Shown here: positions 4,800 to 5,633 of the stretch, piece after piece
Numbering within the stretch: position 1 is the stretch's first letter
How the letters are laid out: each line of letters begins with the position of its first letter
From: an uncultured Eubacteriales bacterium
Lineage (GTDB): Bacteria > Bacillota_A > Clostridia > Oscillospirales > Acutalibacteraceae
Direction of reading: 5' to 3'
Length of the DNA stretch: 5,633 bases
NCBI GenBank assembly: GCA_934454005.1
Contig: CAKSGI010000132.1
Location: forward strand, 1-5,633
The notes under the pieces: model-generated
Told to the model about the DNA's origin: nothing
Database searches by the model: none
The model's input: the letters and a program-made list of their open reading frames with translations, nothing else
Position numbers and translations under genes: made by a program

Positions 4800-4952
4800 A
4801 TGCTTGAGATAATTTTTATAGGAATTATTGTTATAGTTCTAATTACTATAATACTTAGATATAACAAAGATTTTTCTTTAGAGCTAAAGGTTAAACTTCT
4901 AGGTCTTACTTTATCTATAAAAAGCAAAGAACAGAAAACCCATCGCAAATAG
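4800..4952 (+). CDS. Small single-pass membrane peptide, candidate type I toxin (50 aa)
   Basis: The ATG at 4800-4802 is preceded by a GGTGGTGG site, and the stop TAG is at 4950-4952. The product begins MLEIIFIGIIVIVLITIILR. Residues 2-19 form one strongly hydrophobic helix, followed by RYNKD, an amphipathic SLELKVKLLGLTLSIK segment and a basic end (KSKEQKTHRK). Size, one helix and a cationic tail match membrane-acting type I toxins of Firmicutes (TxpA, BsrG, Fst and clostridial relatives) in form, not by recognised sequence homology. It is the only complete + strand gene here. It has its own extended -10 promoter, a structured leader, a terminator at 5020-5050 and a predicted antisense RNA over its 3' end. 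The overlapping minus frame at 4769-4972 lacks a ribosome site and is considered a shadow. It could instead be a harmless small membrane protein. Confidence 0.65.
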   Translation: MLEIIFIGIIVIVLITIILRYNKDFSLELKVKLLGLTLSIKSKEQKTHRK

Positions 4953-5050
4953 TTTTCTGCTTCTCTAATCACATATAAGATTTAAACTAATATCCCAAGA
5001 GACAAAACGTTCTGGGACTAGCATCGTATTTGCAGTGCGATGCTTTTCTT
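4917..5050 (-). ncRNA. Predicted antisense RNA to the 50-aa peptide mRNA
   Basis: A minus-strand extended -10 (TG-A-TATAAT, 5057-5065) would start an RNA near 5050. About 90 nt on, an 8-bp stem (CAGAAAAC/GTTTTCTG, 4932-4939 with 4952-4959) is followed on the minus strand by a T-rich tract (4917-4931), a plausible terminator. The RNA, about 130 nt, has no open frame of note. It would pair with the last codons and the whole 3' UTR of the peptide mRNA, as RatA does with txpA or SR4 with bsrG. It would fold into hairpins complementary to those of the target (AGCATCG/CGATGCT and TCCCA/TGGGA). Boundaries are estimates. Confidence 0.5.
5020..5050 (+). terminator. Terminator of the 50-aa peptide gene
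   Basis: A 7-bp stem, AGCATCG (5020-5026) with CGATGCT (5038-5044), is followed by TTTTCTT. An imperfect TCCCA/TGGGA hairpin precedes it (4993-5017). The loop base run TATTTGC (5027-5033) is complementary to GCAAATA (4945-4951) at the stop codon, so a long-range or kissing interaction within the mRNA is possible. Confidence 0.75.
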
Positions 5051-5056
5051 ATTTAT

Positions 5057-5065
5057 ATTATATCA
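5057..5065 (-). promoter_or_regulatory. Extended -10 promoter of the antisense RNA
   Basis: On the minus strand the element is TG-A-TATAAT, with no clear -35 but an A-rich upstream region. It mirrors the extended -10 of the facing peptide gene. It lies 57 bp past the stop codon of the gene at 5122-5496, so it could also add to readthrough from that gene. Confidence 0.55.
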
Positions 5066-5121
5066 CTTTTTTATCATTTATAATACTAAATTTATTATTT
5101 GTTAAGATATTTTCAATTCTT

Positions 5122-5496
5122 CTAGAGTATCCATTCTTCTATAAGCATTTTAACAGCTTTATCTTTATCAATGTTAATATTATCACATTTATCTATAAAG
5201 TCTTTATAAACTTCTTTAGGTAATCGAACACTTAATGTGTTTGTAGTTTCTTTTCTAATCTTTTTTGCTTCCATACCTTTTATAGTTTGCTTTTTGACAG
5301 GGTCTACATCAACACTTCCTAAATATTTTTTAGCTTCGTCTTCAGTTAAAAAGCTTTTATATACAGCATTATAGCCTAATACAAGTTTAGAACATTCATC
5401 CCAAGATTTAACTATTATATTTTCTACTCCAATCCCTTCTTTTATAGCATAAAATTTTTGAGGTTTAGTTTTCTTCTTTTTATTATTTTTAGCCAT
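5122..5496 (-). CDS. Viroplasmin/RNase H1 N-terminal-type domain fused to ribbon-helix-helix-like tail (124 aa)
   Basis: The start MAKNNKKKKTK (ATG 5494-5496) follows GAAGGA at 6 nt; an in-frame ATG six codons earlier has no ribosome site. Residues 1-13 are a Lys-rich arm. Residues 14-60, with FYAIKEG, SWDECSKLV, GYNAVYKSF and TEDEAKKYL, have the full pattern of the viroplasmin/RNase H1 hybrid-binding domain, which grips double-stranded RNA or RNA-DNA hybrids. No RNase H catalytic domain follows. Instead, after a basic linker, residues about 85-124 (NTLSVRLPKEVYKDFIDKC...DKDKAVKMLIEEWIL) have the strand-helix-helix pattern of Arc/CopG DNA-binding proteins. It is likely a nucleic-acid-binding regulator. 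The gene is complete, preceded by a 69-bp gap after another minus gene, and followed by the peptide/antisense module. Confidence 0.8.
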   Translation of the reverse strand: MAKNNKKKKTKPQKFYAIKEGIGVENIIVKSWDECSKLVLGYNAVYKSFLTEDEAKKYLGSVDVDPVKKQTIKGMEAKKIRKETTNTLSVRLPKEVYKDFIDKCDNINIDKDKAVKMLIEEWIL

Positions 5497-5565
5497 AAAA
5501 AATCCTTCTTTCATTTAGTGATTATTTAATTAATTCTTTATTACAATAAAAAATCCTTTTTAATC

Positions 5566-5631
5566 TTAATTTTTATATACTTTAGAATAAAAATCAAGAT
5601 TCATTTGAAAAATTTCATCCTTAGTTATGGA
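5566..5631 (-). CDS. C-terminal end of an upstream gene (partial)
   Basis: A minus-strand frame is open from the window edge to TAA at 5566-5568 and gives 21 residues beginning SITKDEIFQMNLDFYSKVYK. Codon use fits the region, and the helical Lys/Asp/aromatic tail looks like the end of a soluble protein. It is too short to identify and could be a chance open frame. The 5497-5565 gap to the next gene holds only AT-rich sequence and a weak A5-TCC-T5 hairpin. Confidence 0.35.
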   Translation of the reverse strand, partial: SITKDEIFQMNLDFYSKVYKN

Positions 5632-5633
5632 TC

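Noticed and set aside
4769..4972. Minus-strand 67-codon frame opposite the 50-aa peptide gene
   Set aside because: It has no ribosome site and an unlikely Pro-rich end. It is the antisense shadow of a + gene with promoter, leader and terminator.
1876..5121. 16-bp exact direct repeat (1876-1891 and 5106-5121)
   Set aside because: One copy is coding (KELKIS) in the Rrf2 remnant and the other is untranslated. At this AT content such a match is expected by chance about a few times in ten windows.
5035..5223. Plus-strand 62-codon frame
   Set aside because: It starts within the terminator hairpin and runs antisense to the viroplasmin-type gene. It is a shadow.

Overview
The window is very AT-rich. 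It has AGGAGG-type ribosome binding sites, TTGNNN/TATAAT-type promoters and many Lys/Ile/Asn-rich small proteins. This points to a low-GC Firmicute, most likely a Clostridium sensu stricto species. Nearly all genes lie on the minus strand, most are short or hypothetical, and the gaps are full of hairpins and repeated palindromes. It reads as an accessory region (plasmid, integrated element or genomic island) rather than core chromosome, but no replication, transfer or integrase gene is visible.

Layout. 1-523 (+): the 3' end of a secreted-type Amidase_6 domain protein, closed by a strong bidirectional terminator. 575-1706 (-): three small genes (58, 58 and 59 codons), two encoding membrane peptides, with clear promoters and two REP-like hairpins (815-854 and 1272-1311) in opposite orientation. 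1828-1985 (-): a broken Rrf2/NsrR-type regulator, frameshifted in a poly-A run and missing its C-terminal two thirds. 2016-2447 (-): an acidic hypothetical protein. 2555-2959 (-): a coiled-coil protein with a C-terminal helix-turn-helix. 3173-4603 (-): a SWIM zinc finger fused to an amidoligase (COOH-NH2 ligase). 4694-5065: a compact convergent pair made of a 50-residue single-pass membrane peptide on + and a predicted antisense RNA on -, laid out like a type I toxin-antitoxin module. 5122-5496 (-): a viroplasmin/RNase H1 N-terminal-type domain joined to a ribbon-helix-helix-like tail. 5566-5631 (-): the last codons of another gene.

The two strongest unexplained signals are these. (1) A 22-bp palindrome, TTCA-N12-TGAA with an AT-only or nearly AT-only spacer, occurs six times exactly and twice in degenerate form, all between 2472 and 3140. 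It flanks the helix-turn-helix gene on both sides and overlaps that gene's promoter, which implies autoregulation or a centromere/iteron-like array. (2) The 50-residue peptide gene has an extended -10 promoter, a leader that can bury its own ribosome binding site, and a facing extended -10 promoter placed to make an antisense RNA over its 3' end.

How the genes work together is inference. The HTH protein probably controls itself and the acidic gene through the palindromes. The amidoligase could be the effector enzyme of this cluster. The peptide/antisense pair could act as a stabilisation module. No experimental function is established for any of these here.
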